Position numbers and translations under genes: made by a program. From the NCBI GenBank assembly GCA_002317325.1, contig DCJB01000076.1:3420-12685 (forward strand): DNA of 9,266 nucleotides, written 5' to 3'. Origin of the DNA: Bacteroidales bacterium UBA1711. GTDB lineage: Bacteria; Bacteroidota; Bacteroidia; Bacteroidales; P3. The notes under the pieces were generated by a model, which saw only the letters and a list, made by a program, of their open reading frames with translations, had not been told where the DNA came from and did not search any database. This document shows, one piece after another, positions 6,469 through 9,266 of this stretch. Each line of letters begins with the position of its first letter. Position 1 is the first letter of the stretch.

Positions 6469-7461
6469 ATGCTCAGTCGCCACTATCTCCGTTCTAAGGT
6501 CCTCCAGACCATCTACGCTTCTCAGGCCAACCCCAGCGACGTGGTGGCCTTGGAAAAGTCTTTCTCCCACAACATCAAGCGGCTCAACGACCTCGGCACC
6601 ACACAGCTGGCCGCCCTCACCCACTTCATCGAGGTGGCCGGAGTGATGATCGACGAAGCCCAGCACAAATTCCTGCCCACCGAAGCCGAGAAGAACCCCA
6701 ACAAGCGTATGCTGGACAACCTCTTCCTCTCCAAACTGGCCGACAACTACGACCTGCGGCGCGAGATCGACGCAGCCAAGGTGAACTTCGGCGGCGTGGA
6801 ATTCGACGAGGTCTTCCGCAACGCCTACACCTCGTTTGTCAAACTGCCCGACTACAAAGAGTATCTCCAGCGCGATCCCTACTTCCTCACCGACCAAACC
6901 TTTGCCCTCAAGCTGTTCAAGTTCTTGGTGAACTATGAGCCGCTGCGCGACCGCCTCTTTCCCCAAAGCCTGCTCTGGGAAGACGACTTCGACCAGATAG
7001 CCCAGTACAACTTCATGATGATGAAGGCCTTCAGCGACGACTTCAACGAGTCCTCCACCATCCCCCTCATGTGCGACACAAGGCACGAGAAGGACAACGA
7101 GGGATATGAGTTCGCACGCCAGCTGCTCCTCACCACACTGCGCCACACCGGCGAGGTGGAACAACTGATTCGCAAGAACCTCCGCGGGTGGGAGTTTGAA
7201 CGGGTGGCCTGTATCGACATCATCATCCTCAATATGGCCGTGGCCGAGTTCACCACCTGCCCCTCCATTCCCGAACGGGTCACCATCGACGAATACATCG
7301 AACTCGCCAAAGAGTTCAGCACCGACCGCAGCCGCCTTTTCGTCAACGGCATCCTCGACAGATTCGTCGTCGAACTCCGCTCCCAAGGACGGATTCAGAA
7401 GACGGGTCGCGGACTGCTCTACCCCGAAATGATGGACGACAACGAGGAGGATGAAAAATGA
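6469..7461 (+). CDS. nusB: Transcription antitermination protein NusB
   Basis: NusB binds boxA RNA with S10 (NusE) and supports processive transcription of rRNA operons. This 330-aa protein is of the long Bacteroidota kind, with about 190 extra N-terminal residues compared with the roughly 140-aa E. coli protein. The NusB domain is at the C-terminus (about 205-305): ARQLLLTTLRHTGEVEQLI, then FERVACIDIIILNMAVAEF and the diagnostic VTIDEYIELAKEFSTDRSR...FVNGILDRF at 271-299. The N-terminal part begins MLSRHYLRSKVLQTIYA, itself similar to the first helix of the NusB fold, followed by a largely helical region of unknown purpose. The ATG sits 16 nt after leuS, and the stop overlaps the next ATG (ATGA, 7458-7461), so it is translated together with the lipoprotein gene. 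Confidence 0.95.
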   Translation: MLSRHYLRSKVLQTIYASQANPSDVVALEKSFSHNIKRLNDLGTTQLAALTHFIEVAGVMIDEAQHKFLPTEAEKNPNKRMLDNLFLSKLADNYDLRREIDAAKVNFGGVEFDEVFRNAYTSFVKLPDYKEYLQRDPYFLTDQTFALKLFKFLVNYEPLRDRLFPQSLLWEDDFDQIAQYNFMMMKAFSDDFNESSTIPLMCDTRHEKDNEGYEFARQLLLTTLRHTGEVEQLIRKNLRGWEFERVACIDIIILNMAVAEFTTCPSIPERVTIDEYIELAKEFSTDRSRLFVNGILDRFVVELRSQGRIQKTGRGLLYPEMMDDNEEDEK

Positions 7462-7904
7462 GAAAACTGCTTCTGCTGCTCCCGCTATTCCTGTTTGCCG
7501 CCTGCGGCAACAGCCAGTCGCCAGACTCCGACATTGACGTTGACCTCATCGAAAACCCCAACTCGGCAAACGGCTACGACAGCAAGGCCGCCATGCCCGC
7601 CATCTCTTTCGACTGCGAGCAGCACGACTTCGGCCGCCTCACAGAGGGCGAGAGCGTCTCATACAGCTTCCATTTCCGCAACGGCGGCAACGCCGACCTG
7701 GTCATCAGCAGCTGCTCGCCCTCGTGCGGCTGCACCGTGGCCGACTATCCCCGCGGCCGCATCGCCCCGGGCGAGGATGGCAACATCTTCGTCACCTTCA
7801 ACTCCAAAGGCAAAACAGGCATGCAGTTCAACGAAGTCGATGTCTTCTCCAACTCGCAGCCCTCGCATACCAAACTGAAAATCATCGCCCAAGTGGGCCA
7901 TTAA
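7458..7904 (+). CDS. DUF1573 domain lipoprotein
   Basis: A 148-aa exported protein. The N-terminus is a type II signal peptide (MRKLLLLLPLFLFAAC) with a lipobox ending at C16, so it should be lipid-anchored in the envelope. After a Ser/Asp/Asn-rich linker comes a single DUF1573 domain, about 49-146: FDCEQHDFGRLTEGESVSYSF, then FRNGGNADLVISSCSPSCGCTV with C86, C90 and C92, and the closing KLKIIAQVGH. DUF1573 domains are immunoglobulin-like and very common in Bacteroidota; their exact function is not known, and the conserved cysteines could form a disulfide or bind a ligand. The start codon overlaps the nusB stop by four bases, and yajC follows after 24 nt, so it is a fixed operon member between transcription and secretion genes. 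Confidence 0.92.
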   Translation: MRKLLLLLPLFLFAACGNSQSPDSDIDVDLIENPNSANGYDSKAAMPAISFDCEQHDFGRLTEGESVSYSFHFRNGGNADLVISSCSPSCGCTVADYPRGRIAPGEDGNIFVTFNSKGKTGMQFNEVDVFSNSQPSHTKLKIIAQVGH

Positions 7905-7928
7905 TCAACAACCCCCCAAAACACAACA

Positions 7929-8237
7929 ATGTTCACATTACTCCAAGCCCAAGGTGCCAATGGCGGCGGAAATATGCTGCTGTGGCTCATCATCATCTTC
8001 GTCATCATGTGGTTGCTCATGATACGCCCACAACAAAAGCAGGCCAAAAAAGAGAAGGCTTTCCGCGAATCGCTCAAGAAAGGCGACCGCGTGAGTTTCG
8101 GCGGCGGTATTTACGGCAAAGTCCACGAGGTGGCAGATCACACTGTTGACATCGAAATATCCAACGGAGTTGTCGTCACCGTCGAGAAGTCGATGGTCCA
8201 GCCCGTCGCCGAAAACGCCCCCGAGAAGAAGAAGTAG
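7929..8237 (+). CDS. yajC: Preprotein translocase subunit YajC
   Basis: A 102-aa small inner-membrane protein, the SecDF-associated accessory subunit of the Sec translocon. It has a short glycine-rich N-terminus, one transmembrane helix at about 16-32 (MLLWLIIIFVIMWLLMI), the conserved RPQQKQAKKEK stretch at 33-43 on the cytoplasmic side, and the small beta domain LKKGDRVSFGGGIYGKVHEV with a lysine-rich tail. Length and layout are typical of the family. The ATG follows the A-rich leader AAACACAACA with no strong Shine-Dalgarno, as is usual in this phylum. The stop lies two bases before ybbR. Confidence 0.96.
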   Translation: MFTLLQAQGANGGGNMLLWLIIIFVIMWLLMIRPQQKQAKKEKAFRESLKKGDRVSFGGGIYGKVHEVADHTVDIEISNGVVVTVEKSMVQPVAENAPEKKK

Positions 8238-8239
8238 CC

Positions 8240-9172
8240 ATGCTGCGCCACAGGGGCTTTTGGGTGAGCCTGCTCGTCACAGCCGTCTTCTGGCTGATGG
8301 CCACCATGTCCGAGCCGCAGAACTATCCGCTGAAGGTGCGGGTGGATTGGACCGGCTACGACACTAATCGGTACGCCGTTTCTCATGCCGATACGGTGAT
8401 ACCGCTCACCTTGAATGCCAACTGCTTTGCAGCCATTTCGGCCACCCTGCAGGCCCGTGAGAAGCCCTTCGTGGTGCAGACCGCCCACGACACTGTGCTA
8501 ACCCTCTCAGCCGTGGCTATGGACGATGTAAGCAAGCAGTTCGACCTCACCGGCATCCGCAGCATCTCCCCAGGCATTGAGAACATCCGTTTCTCTCTCA
8601 CCCCCCTCCACTGCAGAGCCTACCAGCCGCAGTTGAGAGGGGTGAATTTTCAATTCTCGGAGCGCTTCGGACTCTCGGGCAAGCCCTCCGTCTCCCCCGA
8701 CACGATATGGCTGTACGGGTCTGACGCAGCACTCGACAAGATAGCCGAGGTACACACCAGCCCCATGGCCATCACCAATATCTCCGACAGCCGGCGCTAC
8801 CGCCTCGCCCTCGACCCCATCTGGAAAAAGGTTCCCGGGGTCAAGTCCTCGACCGACAGCGTGACCGTAAGCGTCCCCGTGTCCGAATTTGTCGAGAAGG
8901 TCTTCACACTGCCCGTACAGGTGAGGTGTGCGGACAAGAGGATGAAGATTAAGTTATTCCCCGACATGGTAACGGTGACTCTCCTCGTCCCCCCAAGCCG
9001 CTTCGGCGAAGTGAACGAACGAATGGTAGAGGCTGTGGCAGCAATAACCCCCGAATCCCTGCCCGCAGAACTGGCCGTCTGCATCTCCAAATTCCCTGCC
9101 TGTTCGCGGGTGAAGAACGTGTCGCCGGCCACGCTCCAATACGTCATCCTCAAAGGACCTTCCGAACAGTGA
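8240..9172 (+). CDS. YbbR-like domain protein
   Basis: A 310-aa protein with an N-terminal membrane anchor (about 7-22, FWVSLLVTAVFWLMAT) and a periplasmic part rich in beta strands, as in YbbR-like proteins of Bacteroidota. Repeat-like segments are visible, for instance VSPDTIWLYGSDAALDKIAEVHTSPMAI near 156-183, with the 'V.P..V.v.Gp...l..I..v.t.pi.l' pattern of YbbR repeats, and a later copy around FVEKVFTLPVQV. In Firmicutes YbbR (CdaR) regulates a diadenylate cyclase, but no cyclase gene is next to it here, so that role should not be assumed. The ATG is two bases after the yajC stop, with the purine-rich end of yajC (GAGAAGAAGAAG) as likely ribosome binding site. Last gene of the visible operon. 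Confidence 0.88.
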   Translation: MLRHRGFWVSLLVTAVFWLMATMSEPQNYPLKVRVDWTGYDTNRYAVSHADTVIPLTLNANCFAAISATLQAREKPFVVQTAHDTVLTLSAVAMDDVSKQFDLTGIRSISPGIENIRFSLTPLHCRAYQPQLRGVNFQFSERFGLSGKPSVSPDTIWLYGSDAALDKIAEVHTSPMAITNISDSRRYRLALDPIWKKVPGVKSSTDSVTVSVPVSEFVEKVFTLPVQVRCADKRMKIKLFPDMVTVTLLVPPSRFGEVNERMVEAVAAITPESLPAELAVCISKFPACSRVKNVSPATLQYVILKGPSEQ

Positions 9173-9194
9173 TTCTCTTGGGCAAGCATCTCGC

Positions 9195-9266
9195 TCAACC
9201 CCTCCCCACTTCGGCAATAGGAATCCTAATTTCTTCATCGGATTGAAGATTTTCACCCGAATTTCT
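9195..9266 (-). CDS. Possible C-terminal end of a convergent gene (partial, uncertain)
   Basis: On the minus strand one frame is open from the right edge to a TGA at 9197-9195, giving 23 residues ending EEIRIPIAEVGRG. It would converge on ybbR with a 22-nt gap. The piece is too short for family assignment, and open frames of this size occur by chance. No plus-strand gene begins in 9173-9266, which leaves room for this reading. Confidence 0.25.
   Translation of the reverse strand, partial: RNSGENLQSDEEIRIPIAEVGRG

Noticed and set aside
6445..7386. 313-codon minus-strand frame opposite nusB
   Set aside because: Shadow of nusB, rich in V/E/G and without any domain; no promoter or ribosome binding site.
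8954..9256. 100-codon minus-strand frame entering from the right and overlapping the ybbR 3' end
   Set aside because: Most of it is antisense to ybbR; the product has no domain, and a different minus frame with an earlier stop (9195) fits a convergent gene better.
1..9266. CRISPR arrays, tRNA/rRNA genes, insertion sequences
   Set aside because: No regularly spaced direct repeats, no tRNA cloverleaf or TTCRA-type arm in the intergenic gaps, and no transposase or terminal repeat was seen.

Overview
The window looks like a chromosomal segment from a Bacteroidota bacterium, probably a Bacteroidales member of fairly high GC. Three things support this. All three intergenic promoter candidates carry the TAnnTTTG -7 element of the Bacteroidetes sigma factor, and one has a TTTG -33 box at exactly 19 nt. 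LeuRS and NusB are the long forms found in Bacteroidota. The gene order nusB - DUF1573 lipoprotein - yajC - ybbR is also typical of the group.

The left third (about 1-3413, all minus strand) is accessory DNA. It holds two tandem two-gene modules. In each, an ABC/SMC-type AAA ATPase of the 'AAA_15/AAA_21, OLD-like' kind is followed at once by a smaller protein. Module A (leftmost) is an ATPase (355-1359) and, one base later, a protein with an E-A-K-S-S-S-P motif that runs off the left edge (1-353). Module B is an ATPase (2149-3288) overlapping by ATGA a 225-aa protein (1475-2152) with a D...E-L-T pattern that may be a degenerate or variant PD-(D/E)XK core. Each module has its own promoter candidate. 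Layout and motifs recall two-gene ATPase + nuclease/effector anti-phage systems (PtuAB, AriAB/PARIS, RloAB-like), but no member is recognised as a named family, so a defence role is inference.

A 290-bp divergent intergenic region (3289-3578) separates module B from the housekeeping operon and carries back-to-back promoters. Nothing else is seen there except a GC-rich patch able to form short hairpins.

The right two thirds (3579-9172, plus strand) is a compact operon: leuS (leucyl-tRNA synthetase), nusB (antitermination factor), a DUF1573 lipoprotein, yajC (Sec translocon accessory) and ybbR. Gaps are 16, -4, 24 and 2 nt. The set links translation, rRNA transcription, secretion and envelope functions. 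coaE, which often follows ybbR in Bacteroidota, does not begin within the last 94 bp; a weak open frame on the opposite strand there may be the C-terminus of a convergent gene.
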